Source: UBA8079 sp965205535
GTDB lineage: Bacteria; Pseudomonadota; Alphaproteobacteria; UBA6615
Length of the DNA: 64,000 nucleotides
Reading direction: 5' to 3'
Assembly (NCBI GenBank): GCA_965205535.1
Contig: CBDBHH010000005.1
Location: 2,790,001-2,854,000, forward strand
The notes beneath the pieces were generated by a model. That model saw only the letters and a list, made by a program, of their open reading frames with translations. It made no database searches and was not told where the DNA came from. Within the stretch, counting starts at the first letter, position 1; each line of letters starts with the position of its first letter. Positions 34,601 to 43,835 of the stretch are shown here, one piece after another. Position numbers and translations under genes: made by a program.

Positions 34601-36019
34601 CTAGTCCGAAAGCGGGTCCTCGACCCGGTGAATGCAATTGACGCGCGGGCAGAGCCGGCAGCTGGCGCCGACTTCCTCCACCGGTGCGGTCGGGTCCGGC
34701 GCGTAGACGGTATGGCGGGCGTCATCTTCGGGCATCGCGATCATGTCGGTTACATATTGTCGGGGTTTGCCGAAACCCGTTGGTCCCGTATTGCGTGCAC
34801 GGGCGACGAATACGAAGCGCGTGCCCGAGGGAAATATGGCGCGTTGGCGGATGACCGCTTCAGGCGACTGCTGGGCGCGGTAAAGGACCCAGAGCGGGCA
34901 TGCCGGCGCGTAGCGTGGAATGGTCAGGCCTTCAAGGCTGACCTGCTTGATCAGAGCGCCGGCGGCATTCGCACGGTAGTAACCGAACCGGGGTTGGTTG
35001 TTCGCGGGCGGTAACGCCGTGAGACGTTGGCAAACGGCCTCGATATCAACCGAGAAAGCGTCGGCCAGGGCCTCGATATCATATTTGAGTATTTCGGCCT
35101 GGGGCTGGAAGGCGTTCAGGGGCATCAAAACGGCCCCGACCGCGTAATCAAGAAGCGCCCGCTGGGCCCGTGCGCGCGCCGTGGATGTTTCGATTTGATC
35201 GTGGCGCGCGATCGTGGCGGCAATCACGTCATTCAGATGTTCGTCGACGAGCCCGCGCGCCTTGGCCTGTCGCGAGACCGGGTGGGGGTCTGTCAGGAAG
35301 TGGGTAAACGCACCGGTCGCAACTTCGATGTTCTCAAACCGGTTGTCATTGATGTCGAACAGCGCCTCGACCTCGTCCAGCGGTGTCAGGGTCTGGTTGG
35401 GTTCGTCTACTTTGTCCAGATAGGCAGCCAACGCTTCACCGACATCCGACAGGACGCGGCTCTCCTCGTTGATAATGGCGTAGAAGCGCGTCCGCTCCTC
35501 GGCGGTTGTGTCGGTGTAGTCGGTCAGGATTTCGGCTGCAGAACGGACCGCGGCGATGCGGGTGAGCATGCGGTGAACGGTTTCTCCCAGGAACGGGTCG
35601 TTCGACAGGCGGTCGGACAGGGTTTGCGCCAACGATGTTGCTTCCTGCTCGGATCGCGCCAGGGCGGCGACCCCGCGGGCCCAACCCGGAAACCGGCCGA
35701 TGAGTTCGCCGGTTTGATTGTCTTCGATATCAAGCGTTGCGAGCGAGGGTAAATGCGCGATCTCGGTGAGCGCATCGAATAATCTGCGTTCGGCCGCACC
35801 GTCGAGTTCTGCAAGGTCCAGCTCGAGAGAATCGGCGATCTTGCGAAGCAACGCTCCGGCGATCTGGCGTTTGTTCCACTCGATCAGGTTCATGTAGGAA
35901 GCAGAAATTCCGACCCGTTTGGCCAGTTCCGTCTGGCTGATGCCGAGTTCACGCCGCTGGCGTCTGATCCGTGTTCCGACCACCGAGCGGTCCAGACTGG
36001 ATTCCGTGTGTTGTTCCAT
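34601..36019 (-). CDS. XRE family / ScfR-type regulator with DUF2083 domain
   Basis: This 472-residue protein has an N-terminal XRE helix-turn-helix (RRQRRELGISQTELAKRVGI then SASYMNLIEWNKRQI), a long middle region, a DUF955-like segment, and a C-terminal DUF2083 domain ending in GASCRLCPRVNCIHR, a cysteine cluster likely to bind metal. This architecture is that of ScfR short-chain fatty-acyl-CoA responsive regulators (RamB, MccR) that control acyl-CoA catabolism genes. It is divergent from the Liv-type operon (214 bp apart), and may control it. Target unproven. Confidence 0.88.
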   Translation of the reverse strand: MEQHTESSLDRSVVGTRIRRQRRELGISQTELAKRVGISASYMNLIEWNKRQIAGALLRKIADSLELDLAELDGAAERRLFDALTEIAHLPSLATLDIEDNQTGELIGRFPGWARGVAALARSEQEATSLAQTLSDRLSNDPFLGETVHRMLTRIAAVRSAAEILTDYTDTTAEERTRFYAIINEESRVLSDVGEALAAYLDKVDEPNQTLTPLDEVEALFDINDNRFENIEVATGAFTHFLTDPHPVSRQAKARGLVDEHLNDVIAATIARHDQIETSTARARAQRALLDYAVGAVLMPLNAFQPQAEILKYDIEALADAFSVDIEAVCQRLTALPPANNQPRFGYYRANAAGALIKQVSLEGLTIPRYAPACPLWVLYRAQQSPEAVIRQRAIFPSGTRFVFVARARNTGPTGFGKPRQYVTDMIAMPEDDARHTVYAPDPTAPVEEVGASCRLCPRVNCIHRVEDPLSD

Positions 36020-36077
36020 CAGCTTGGGCCTGATCCGGTCAAAAATTTACATTTATACTGCAGTGCAGCGTTATGTT

Positions 36078-36110
36078 TTGACAAATAAACTATTGAAAAA
36101 CAAATAGATA
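36078..36110 (+). promoter_or_regulatory. Candidate promoter of the Liv operon
   Basis: The AT-rich intergenic region 36030-36150 contains TTGACA (36078-36083) as a -35 box and AT-rich hexamers about 18-21 nt later (CAAATA/TAGATA, 36101-36110). It lies between the divergent ScfR-type gene and the binding-protein gene. Weak evidence for the exact -10. Confidence 0.35.
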
Positions 36111-36233
36111 TTGAAAAATTAACACACGCTGTCAGTCTGCTGGAAGGAAATTTTGCCGAAAAAATGTGACCGCGGTTCTGACGTCAGGCCGGTGTCTCGA
36201 CAAATCAAAAGAAAACCAATTGGGAGTAAGCAC

Positions 36234-37568
36234 ATGAGCAAGTTCACCATTTCACGTCGCGGATTGCTGAAAAGCACCGCCATCGCCGGGGTTGGCATCG
36301 CCGCACCGACGATTATCTCCAGCCGCGCCTGGGGCTATACCAACGAGCCGACCGGAAAGAATGTGACCTTCGGTTTCAACGTGCCGCAGACAGGTGCCTA
36401 TGCTGACGAGGGCGCCGATGAGCTGCGCGCCTACCAGCTGGCGGTCGAGCACATCAACGGCGAAGGCGACGGCGGCATGCTGAACACCTTCACGTCGAAG
36501 GCCCTGCGCGGCAACGGCGTGAACGGTAAGAAGGTCGTTTTCGTGACCGGCGATACCCAGACCAAATCGGATGCGGCACGCGCCAGCGCGAAGCGGATGA
36601 TCGAAAAGGACGGCGCGGTGATGATCACCGGCGGTTCCTCCTCGGGTGTTGCGATTGCGGTGCAGGGACTCTGCCAGGACGCGGGCGTCATCTTCATGGC
36701 GGGGCTGACCCACTCGAACGACACCACCGGCAAGGACAAGCGCGCCAACGGTTTCCGTCACTTCTTCAACACGGAGATGTCCGGTGCCGCACTGGGTCCC
36801 GTGCTCGAGAAGGAATTCGGCAAGGACCGTGTCGCCTACCATCTGACCGCCGACTATACCTGGGGCTGGAGTCAGGAAGGGTCGATCAAGAAGTACTCCG
36901 AAGACCTCGGCTGGCAGACCCAGGCCGCGGTGCGTACCCCATTGGGTGCCGGCGACTTCTCCCAGTACATCACCCCGGTTCTGAATTCCGGTGCCGACGT
37001 GCTGGTGCTCAACCATTACGGCCGCGACATGGTGAACTCGCTGACCCAGGCCGTTCAGTTCGGTCTGCGCGACAAGCAGGTCAACGGCAAGGACTTCGCC
37101 ATCGTGGTGCCGCTCTACAGCCGTCTGATGGCGCAGGGCGCGGGTGAGAATGTGAAGGGCATCTATGGCTCGACGAACTGGCACTGGTCGCTGCAGGACG
37201 AAGGCTCCAAGGCTTTCGTCAAGTCCTTCGGCCAGAAGTACGGCTTCCCGCCGAGCCAGGCCGCGCACACGACCTACTGTCAGGCTCTGCTTTACGCGGA
37301 TGCCGCGCAGCGTGCCGGAACCTTCCGCCCGTCGGGCGTCGGTGCCGCGCTTGAGGGCTTCAAGTTCGATGGACTGGGCAACGGACCGACCGAATACCGG
37401 GCCGAGGATCACCAGTGCTTCAAGGATGTCCTGGTCGTGAAGGGCAAGGAAAATCCGACGTCGAAGTTCGACGTGCTTGAGGTTGTTGAAATCACCCCGC
37501 GTGCACAGGTCGAGTATCCGGCCTCGCTGCTGGGTGGTGAGTTGGGCCCGTATAACGACGGCGCCTGA
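36234..37568 (+). CDS. Branched-chain amino-acid-type ABC transporter binding protein, Tat-exported
   Basis: This 444-residue Leu/Ile/Val-type periplasmic binding protein has a Tat signal: SRRGLLKSTAIAGVGIAAP with the twin arginine, then mature sequence FGFNVPQTGAYADEGADELR. The solute pocket region is typical of the LivK/amide-urea binding group (ITGGSSSGVAIAVQGL). Tat export is unusual for LivK proteins and suggests folding in the cytoplasm, perhaps with a cofactor. A terminator-like hairpin follows the gene, before the permease genes. Confidence 0.92.
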   Translation: MSKFTISRRGLLKSTAIAGVGIAAPTIISSRAWGYTNEPTGKNVTFGFNVPQTGAYADEGADELRAYQLAVEHINGEGDGGMLNTFTSKALRGNGVNGKKVVFVTGDTQTKSDAARASAKRMIEKDGAVMITGGSSSGVAIAVQGLCQDAGVIFMAGLTHSNDTTGKDKRANGFRHFFNTEMSGAALGPVLEKEFGKDRVAYHLTADYTWGWSQEGSIKKYSEDLGWQTQAAVRTPLGAGDFSQYITPVLNSGADVLVLNHYGRDMVNSLTQAVQFGLRDKQVNGKDFAIVVPLYSRLMAQGAGENVKGIYGSTNWHWSLQDEGSKAFVKSFGQKYGFPPSQAAHTTYCQALLYADAAQRAGTFRPSGVGAALEGFKFDGLGNGPTEYRAEDHQCFKDVLVVKGKENPTSKFDVLEVVEITPRAQVEYPASLLGGELGPYNDGA

Positions 37569-37592
37569 TCTTCTTCCCTCCTTTTGTTAATG

Positions 37593-37638
37593 TGTCGGTC
37601 GCTCAAGCCCGTAAAGCTCGGGCGACCGACAATTTTTT
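37593..37638 (+). terminator. Terminator/attenuator between binding protein and permease genes
   Basis: TGTCGGTCGC (37593-37602) pairs perfectly with GCGACCGACA (37622-37631), followed by ATTTTTT. It lies 24 nt after the binding-protein stop and 12 nt before the permease ATG. It probably stops most transcripts, so binding protein is made in excess over the permeases. Confidence 0.8.
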
Positions 37639-37650
37639 GAGGCCGAACAG

Positions 37651-38679
37651 ATGGACGATATTCTTCTCCAGATTCTCAATGGACTGGACAAGGGCGGTGC
37701 CTATGCACTGATCGCACTCGGTCTCACGATTATTTTCGGGACCCTGGGCGTGGTCAATTTCGCCCATGGGGCCTTGTTCATGCTCGGCGCTTTTTGCGCG
37801 GTGGCGGTAAAATCCCTTCTCGGCCTGGAAAAGGTGGCCCTCGACCCCACGCGGACGACCGCCTGGGGAACACCATTCGAAATCAGGACCACCTACATCG
37901 AAGACTGGTTCGGGGATTTCGGCACATTGCTGCTGAATTTCTCGGTGCCGGTCTCGATCATCATCGCCATCCCCATCATGCTGCTGATCGGCATCGTGAT
38001 GGAGCGCGGCCTGATCCGGCATTTCTACAAGCGCCCCCATGCGGAACAGATTCTGGTGACCTTCGGTCTGGCGATTGTCTTGCAGGAAATCGTGAAGAGC
38101 CAGTTCGGCGCCAACCCCATTCCCCAGCCGGCACCCGATGTGGCGCGCGGCATGCTGGACTTTGGTGTGCTCATCGGGCGTGAAGCCGGCGGTGTCGTCT
38201 ACCCGGCATGGCGGCTCATCTATTTCCTCTTCTCGTTGTTCGTCATCGGCGCCGTGTTCTCGTTTCTGCAGTTCACGACCTTTGGCATGGTTGTGCGTGC
38301 CGGGATGGCGGACCGTGAAACCGTCGGGTTGCTGGGCATCGACATCGATCGGCGTTTCACCATCGTGTTCGGGATTGCGGCAGTGGTCGCCGGTCTGGCC
38401 GGTGTCATGTACACGCCGATCCTGAGCCCGGATTACCATATGGGCATGGACTTCCTGGTGTTGAGTTTCGTGGTCGTCGTTGTCGGGGGCATGGGCTCGC
38501 TGCCCGGCGCCGTCGTGGCGGGCTTCCTGCTGGGGGTTGTCCAGAGCTTCGCCTCGATGAACGAGGTCAAGGCGATCATCCCCGGGATCGACCAGATCAT
38601 CATCTATCTGATCGCCGTCGTGATCCTACTCATGCGCCCGCGCGGCCTGATGGGGCGCCGCGGCGTGATGGAGCAGTAA
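37651..38679 (+). CDS. Branched-chain amino-acid-type ABC permease (LivH-like)
   Basis: This 342-residue membrane protein has the LivH features: LNGLDKGGAYALIALGLTII at the start, GLAIVLQEIVKSQFG and the EAA-like loop RAGMADRETVGLLGIDI, then VVGGMGSLPGAVVAGFLLGVV at the end. About eight to nine membrane helices. It forms half of the channel with the next gene, 1 bp away. Confidence 0.95.
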   Translation: MDDILLQILNGLDKGGAYALIALGLTIIFGTLGVVNFAHGALFMLGAFCAVAVKSLLGLEKVALDPTRTTAWGTPFEIRTTYIEDWFGDFGTLLLNFSVPVSIIIAIPIMLLIGIVMERGLIRHFYKRPHAEQILVTFGLAIVLQEIVKSQFGANPIPQPAPDVARGMLDFGVLIGREAGGVVYPAWRLIYFLFSLFVIGAVFSFLQFTTFGMVVRAGMADRETVGLLGIDIDRRFTIVFGIAAVVAGLAGVMYTPILSPDYHMGMDFLVLSFVVVVVGGMGSLPGAVVAGFLLGVVQSFASMNEVKAIIPGIDQIIIYLIAVVILLMRPRGLMGRRGVMEQ

Positions 38680-38680
38680 C

Positions 38681-39850
38681 ATGGGTCGCAACACCACACC
38701 GAAACAGGACTTCCTGCTGCTGATCGGGTTCTCGGTCGCCGTGCTGCTCGCACCGTTCTTCCTGACGCCGGTCGGCGCGGGTTATCCGGATCTGCTCCAG
38801 AAATTTGCGATCTTCGGAATCTTCGCACTTGGCTTCAACATCCTGTTCGGCCTGACAGGGTACCTGTCATTTGGCCATGCGGCGTTCCTGGGCGTTGGCT
38901 CCTACGCCGCCGTTTGGACGTTCAAGTTCTTCAGCATGAACCCGATCCTGGCGCTGATCGTCGCGACGGTGATCGGTGGTATTTTCTCGGTCATCATCGG
39001 TTTCGTCTCGCTGCGCCGCTCGGGTATCTACTTTTCGATCCTGACCCTGGCGCTCGCACAGATGAGCTACAACATGGCCTATTCCGTGGCGACGCCAATT
39101 ACAAACGGCGAGACGGGCCTGCAGCTCGCACAGTCGGACCCGCGAATTCTCGACGCGGCGTTCGGGCGTGATTATGGCGCGGTGCTGCCGTCGTCCGACC
39201 TCTTCGGCATCAACATGACCGGCTATCCCGGTTTCTATTTCTGTGCCGTGATTTTCATCGCCTGCTTCTTCCTTTCGATGCGCATCTTCCGCTCGCCATT
39301 CGGAATGATGTTGCGTGCGGTCAAATCGAACCAGAACCGCATGAGCTACACGGGCCTGAATGTGCGTCCATACACCCTCGCGGCCTTCGTGATCTCGGGG
39401 ATGTATGCGGGACTTGCCGGCGGATTGATGGCGGTCACGGACCCGCTGGCGGGTGCCGAGAGGATGCAGTGGACGGCATCCGGTGAGGTGGTCCTCATGA
39501 CCATCCTCGGCGGCGCTGGCACGTTGCTGGGCCCGGTGATTGGTGCCGGCGTCATCAAGTATTTCGAGAATATTTTCTCCGCCTTCAACGAAGGTGTCCT
39601 GACCCAGATTTTCGATTTCCTGCCGTCGTTCTTGCAGCATGCGATGGTCTCGATTTCTTCGCTGTTCGTGGGCGAGGGCTGGCATCTCACCCTCGGTGCG
39701 TTGTTCATGATCATCGTGATCTTCCTGCCGGGTGGCCTGATGGAGGGGTTTAATCGCATCCGATCGTGGGTTGCGAGACTGATGCACCGTGAAGCGGACG
39801 AGCCGGATAAGCCGGAGCCGATTGAACGCGCCCCGGAACCGGCCGAGTAG
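38681..39850 (+). CDS. Branched-chain amino-acid-type ABC permease (LivM-like)
   Basis: This 389-residue membrane protein has the LivM motif FGLTGYLSFGHAAFLGVGSYA and LGGAGTLLGPVIGAGVI; the EAA loop reads SPFGMMLRAVKSNQNRMSYTGLNV. A C-terminal charged tail (ADEPDKPEPIERAPEPAE) is extra. Second channel subunit of the Liv-type transporter; 8 bp before the first ATPase gene. Confidence 0.95.
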   Translation: MGRNTTPKQDFLLLIGFSVAVLLAPFFLTPVGAGYPDLLQKFAIFGIFALGFNILFGLTGYLSFGHAAFLGVGSYAAVWTFKFFSMNPILALIVATVIGGIFSVIIGFVSLRRSGIYFSILTLALAQMSYNMAYSVATPITNGETGLQLAQSDPRILDAAFGRDYGAVLPSSDLFGINMTGYPGFYFCAVIFIACFFLSMRIFRSPFGMMLRAVKSNQNRMSYTGLNVRPYTLAAFVISGMYAGLAGGLMAVTDPLAGAERMQWTASGEVVLMTILGGAGTLLGPVIGAGVIKYFENIFSAFNEGVLTQIFDFLPSFLQHAMVSISSLFVGEGWHLTLGALFMIIVIFLPGGLMEGFNRIRSWVARLMHREADEPDKPEPIERAPEPAE

Positions 39851-39858
39851 GTGATGTC

Positions 39859-40614
39859 ATGAGCATTTTGTCGGTTGAGAATGTGAACAAGAATTTCGGC
39901 GGCCTGCGCGCCCTGAACAACGTCAACCTGGAGGTTGAGGCGGGCACGGTTCATGCCATCATCGGACCCAACGGGGCCGGAAAATCGACCTTGCTGAACT
40001 GTTTCGTCGGCCGCCTCGAGCCCGATACCGGGACCGTCCTGTTCGATGGGCAATCGTTGCTCGGGCTCAAGCCACACCAGATAAACCAGACGGGCGTCAG
40101 CCGGGTTTTCCAGACGCCGGAGATCTTCGACGACATGACGTTGTTGGAGAATGTGACAATTCCCGCGCTGGCTAAGCGCGACGGATCGTTCCGGCTGAAT
40201 GCCTGGAAGGCCGTGCGCGGTGAAGCCGAGATCCACGAAGCGGCGCGCGAATGCCTGGCGGATGTCGGGCTCGCCGAGAAGTCGGAAGAACTGGCGCGCC
40301 AGCTCTCGCGTGGCGACAAGCGTCGCCTCGAGCTTGCCATGTGCCTGGTCCAGGAGCCGAAGCTGTTGCTGCTCGATGAGCCCACGGCGGGCATGTCACG
40401 CGCGGACACCAACAACACAATCGACCTGATGCGCAGGATCGCCGACCAGGGCGTGACCATGGTGGTGATCGAGCATGACATGCATGTCGTTTTCTCTCTG
40501 GCGGAGAAAATTTCCGTGCTCGCGCAGGGAACGGTCATCGCCGAGGATATTCCCGAGCGGATCAAGGGTGACGCGCGGGTTCAGGAAGCGTATCTCGGGG
40601 GAGCGCATCTATGA
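39859..40614 (+). CDS. Branched-chain amino-acid-type ABC ATPase (LivG-like)
   Basis: This 251-residue ATPase has Walker A IGPNGAGKSTLLN, the Q-loop VFQTPEIF, the signature LSRGDKRRLE, Walker B LLLLDEPTAGM and the H-switch VIEHDM. Signature is LSRGD instead of LSGGQ. Overlaps the next ATPase gene by 4 bp. Member of the five-gene Liv-type operon. Confidence 0.95.
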   Translation: MSILSVENVNKNFGGLRALNNVNLEVEAGTVHAIIGPNGAGKSTLLNCFVGRLEPDTGTVLFDGQSLLGLKPHQINQTGVSRVFQTPEIFDDMTLLENVTIPALAKRDGSFRLNAWKAVRGEAEIHEAARECLADVGLAEKSEELARQLSRGDKRRLELAMCLVQEPKLLLLDEPTAGMSRADTNNTIDLMRRIADQGVTMVVIEHDMHVVFSLAEKISVLAQGTVIAEDIPERIKGDARVQEAYLGGAHL

Positions 40615-41429
40615 GCGTCGTAAACATGGCAGATGCGAAAGCTAAGGTGATGGCAGGTAAGCAGACGGACGAGACCGCCGAGGCGGCGCCGGGGCAACAA
40701 CCCACGCGCAGCGCGGGCAGCCAGCCAGCCTATTTCTCCTGCTGGGATATTCACGCCTATTACGGTGAGAGCTACATCGTGCAGGGGGTCAGCTTCGATG
40801 TTCGCGAAGGCGAGATCGTGGCCTTGCTTGGCCGCAACGGCGCGGGCAAGACCTCCACGTTGCGGGCGATCGCGCGGGTCGACGATCCGGCCCTGAAGGC
40901 CGGCGAAATCTGGCTCGATCATCAGCCACTGCACAACATGAAGGTGAGTCAGGCATCGCAACAGGGCGTTGGCCTGGTCCCGGAAGACCGACGCATCATC
41001 GCCGGCCTTACGGTCGAGGAAAACCTCAAGCTCGCGCAGATTGCGCCGCCGATCGGCTGGTCGATCGAGCGGGTCTACGATCTGTTTCCGCGCCTGGGCG
41101 AGCGTCGCAAGCAGGAAGGCACGACACTTTCGGGCGGCGAGCAGCAGATGCTGGCAATCGGCCGGACCCTGGCGCGCGACGTGAAGCTGTTGTTGCTGGA
41201 TGAGCCCTATGAGGGGCTGGCGCCGGTGATCGTGCAGGAAATCGAGAAGACCCTCGAGCAGATCAAGACGCTCGGCATGACCACGATCATCGTGGAGCAG
41301 AACGCCATCGCCGCACTGCATCTTGCCGACCGTGCGATCATCCTCGATATGGGCCAGGTCGTGTTCGACGGGACGGCCCAGGACGTGCTCGACAGCGCCG
41401 AGTTGCGCCAGCAGTACCTCGCGATTTAG
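40611..41429 (+). CDS. Branched-chain amino-acid-type ABC ATPase (LivF-like)
   Basis: This 272-residue ATPase has Walker A LLGRNGAGKTSTLR, the signature LSGGEQQMLAIGR, Walker B LLLLDEPYEGLAP and the H-region IIVEQNAI. An N-terminal extension of about 40 charged residues (MSVVNMADAKAKVMAGKQTD...) precedes the conserved domain; an in-frame ATG at 40626 is possible. Last gene of the operon, convergent with the LysR gene. Confidence 0.95.
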   Translation: MSVVNMADAKAKVMAGKQTDETAEAAPGQQPTRSAGSQPAYFSCWDIHAYYGESYIVQGVSFDVREGEIVALLGRNGAGKTSTLRAIARVDDPALKAGEIWLDHQPLHNMKVSQASQQGVGLVPEDRRIIAGLTVEENLKLAQIAPPIGWSIERVYDLFPRLGERRKQEGTTLSGGEQQMLAIGRTLARDVKLLLLDEPYEGLAPVIVQEIEKTLEQIKTLGMTTIIVEQNAIAALHLADRAIILDMGQVVFDGTAQDVLDSAELRQQYLAI

Positions 41430-41441
41430 GCGGGTACCAAC

Positions 41442-42419
41442 TCAGGCATTCGATACCAATTCCTTTTCAACGGCGGTGTGTCGCGTCGCGGTTTCGATTG
41501 CCGTGCGATTCCATTGCGGCGCGAACTTGCCGATGAAATCGAACATGGCCCCGGTGATGTGCTTGCCCGTGTGAAACATGATCTGGGGAACGGTCGGTTC
41601 AAAAAGGGCGGCCACATCGACGACGCGTAACGCGTGGTCGCGGGATTGATCGTAGGCCATCGACAGCAGAACGGCGATGCCGAGGCCCATCTCCACATAG
41701 GTCTTCGCCACATCCGCGTCGATCACGCTCAGGACGACATTGAGATCGTAGCCGGCATTGTTGAAGGCGTTGAGGACCGTGCTTCCACCTTCGGTTTGGG
41801 CGTCGAGCGTGATGAGCGGGTAGGCCGCGATGTCCGCCAATGTCATCTCCTGCACGCGGAGAAGTGGGTGGTCGGCCGGCACGAAGAGACTACGCGTCTG
41901 TGCATCGCATGGCAGAAAGGTCAGCGGATCATGTTGACCGATCGGCTGCCCGCTTATTCCCAGATCGGCGGCGCCGGTGATCCCAAGGTCTGCGGCGCCA
42001 GTCGCGACCCATTCCGCGACCATCGATGGAATACCTTGCCGGAGGACCAGCTTCACGCGTGGATATTGCTCGACGAATTCCTTGACCATGGAACCCAGCG
42101 CATAGCGCGCATAGGTGTGTGTTGTGGCGACGATCAGCTCCTGATCGCCTTCTTGGGTAAATTCAAGCGCCGTGCGCCGCAGGTTTTCCGTTTCCCGCAG
42201 AATGAGGTCGACGGACTTTATGATCGACTGGCCGGCGACCGTGAGGCCATGGATGCGATTGTTGCGACGGATCAGGAGATCGACCTCGAGTTCCCGTTCC
42301 AACTGGCGCAACTGGGTGCTGATTGCAGGCTGGGACGCACCGAGTGCCTTGGCGGCTCGGGTCATACTGAAGCCTTCCTGCGTGACCGCTTGAAGGTATT
42401 GAAGTTGTTGAAGTTTCAT
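41442..42419 (-). CDS. LysR family regulator, CysB-like
   Basis: This 325-residue protein begins MKLQQLQYLQAVTQEGFSMT, with the HTH in ASQPAISTQLRQLERELEVD. The start and the effector domain (ATTHTYARYALGSMVKEFVEQYPRVKL, VATGAADLGITG) are like CysB/Cbl/NAC. An earlier frame start at 42500 adds a non-conserved leader; the ATG at 42419 is preferred. Convergent with the LivF-like gene and divergent from the cupin pair (172 bp), which it may control. Inducer unknown. Confidence 0.92.
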   Translation of the reverse strand: MKLQQLQYLQAVTQEGFSMTRAAKALGASQPAISTQLRQLERELEVDLLIRRNNRIHGLTVAGQSIIKSVDLILRETENLRRTALEFTQEGDQELIVATTHTYARYALGSMVKEFVEQYPRVKLVLRQGIPSMVAEWVATGAADLGITGAADLGISGQPIGQHDPLTFLPCDAQTRSLFVPADHPLLRVQEMTLADIAAYPLITLDAQTEGGSTVLNAFNNAGYDLNVVLSVIDADVAKTYVEMGLGIAVLLSMAYDQSRDHALRVVDVAALFEPTVPQIMFHTGKHITGAMFDFIGKFAPQWNRTAIETATRHTAVEKELVSNA

Positions 42420-42591
42420 GAGCCACCCAATGATTTGATTATAATATATACGAAAAACATATAGAACCAGCGATTTCAATTTCCGTGTTGTATGGGACAA
42501 ATTGTCGGCTTAGTGTTTTTAGGCTGGGTTTCTGAACACGGAGTGGTGCGATGATTTTGAACTTTGAGGTTCGTCACAAAGGTCGCACGCC

Positions 42592-43140
42592 ATGACGTTT
42601 TCCCGCGTACCACCCCGCCGGGTTGTGGTCGGAAACGGCCCGGATGGAAAATCCAAAGTCATCTTCGACAGCAAGAACCCCCACCAACACAGCCGCGGTG
42701 GCGGATCGACGGTGTTCTTCAACGAGATCTGGACGTTCGACAATTGCCCGATCGACCTCACGGACCATCGTGATGGCGGCGATCGTGCGATGAGCCATTC
42801 GCCGCCGCCTGACGGTGCGCATTTTCGGCTCATCCAGTCCGATACCGAGGAGACCAATGTGATCGATCAGTCGGCAGCCGACGATCAGTTCGCATCGATG
42901 AATGTGACTGGACTGTCGGAGAAAATGCAAAGCGACCGGCACTGGAACATGCACCGAACCCGGACCGTCGATTATGGCGTGGTCACGGAGGGAGAGCGCA
43001 TCCATGTGCTGCCAGACGGCGAGTTCGTCATGAACACCGGGGATGTCATCGTCCAGCTCGGTCACTTCCATTCCTGGGACAGCTCACGCGGTCCCAACAA
43101 CATGCTGTTCGTCATGATCGGCGGCGACAAGTACAAGTAG
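42592..43140 (+). CDS. Cupin protein, first of a tandem pair
   Basis: This 182-residue protein has cupin motifs near the end: RTRTVDYGVVTEGERIHVLP and NTGDVIVQLGHFHSWDSS. It opens with FSRVPPRRVVVGNGPDGKSK. Its layout matches the N-terminal half of the fused cupin at 51718-52887, as the next gene matches the C-terminal half. Starts of transcription likely in the AT-rich region upstream (TATAAT around 42440). Metal-dependent chemistry likely; substrate unknown. Confidence 0.8.
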   Translation: MTFSRVPPRRVVVGNGPDGKSKVIFDSKNPHQHSRGGGSTVFFNEIWTFDNCPIDLTDHRDGGDRAMSHSPPPDGAHFRLIQSDTEETNVIDQSAADDQFASMNVTGLSEKMQSDRHWNMHRTRTVDYGVVTEGERIHVLPDGEFVMNTGDVIVQLGHFHSWDSSRGPNNMLFVMIGGDKYK

Positions 43141-43150
43141 CGAGTGGAAG

Positions 43151-43705
43151 ATGGCTAAATCAGAACCGAGAGACATCCGCCGTATCGTTGCCGCCAATGA
43201 TCCCGACGACAATGCGGTCATCTATTCCGACGCAACCAACACCGATGTGCGCGCCGATTCCGCGCGTCCGGGCTTCGCGTCGAACAGGATCTGGGTGACC
43301 GAGGGCACGCCGGCTCCGGTGGCCGGTGTGAAGGAGACCCTGGACCTGCCGCACACGCTGGAACCGCCGGCCGGGGGTTCGGTCTGCCGATTCCTGACGA
43401 TTCCGCCCGATGCATGGTTCATGGATGACCTGACCGACGAGAAAGTGGCGGACTTCTTCGACGCCATGGGGTCGCCCGGCGCCTCGAAGCTCGGGACCGG
43501 TGCGCCACACCCCTACATGCAGCAAACACGCACACTTGATTACGTGCTGGTGATGTCGGGCGAGGTGACCCTCGTGCTCGACACCGAGGAAGTTCATCTG
43601 CAGCGCGGCGACACGGTGGTGCAGATTGGCGGCAGCCATGCCTGGAGCAACCGGTCGAATGCGCCATGTGAATTGTTCATTTCGATGCATGACGGGAAAG
43701 CCTAG
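43151..43705 (+). CDS. Cupin protein, second of a tandem pair
   Basis: This 184-residue protein has cupin motifs: TRTLDYVLVMSGEVTLVLD and QRGDTVVQIGGSHAWSN. The region GSVCRFLTIPPDAWF and MGSPGASKLGTGAPHPYMQQT match the second half of the fused protein at 51718 closely. Its gene is 10 bp after the first cupin. The pair probably forms one bicupin-like enzyme from two chains, or two subunits of one. Confidence 0.82.
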   Translation: MAKSEPRDIRRIVAANDPDDNAVIYSDATNTDVRADSARPGFASNRIWVTEGTPAPVAGVKETLDLPHTLEPPAGGSVCRFLTIPPDAWFMDDLTDEKVADFFDAMGSPGASKLGTGAPHPYMQQTRTLDYVLVMSGEVTLVLDTEEVHLQRGDTVVQIGGSHAWSNRSNAPCELFISMHDGKA

Positions 43706-43835
43706 CGGGCCGTCGGGCGCGAAATATAACCAGCCGCCCGTCCTGTCGGCAGGCCGTCCAAGCAGAACTCTAATTGAGGGTGTTTAAAAAGAACGTTCGA
43801 ACAAGAAAACAAATTTCCACGGGAGGGAAAACACA

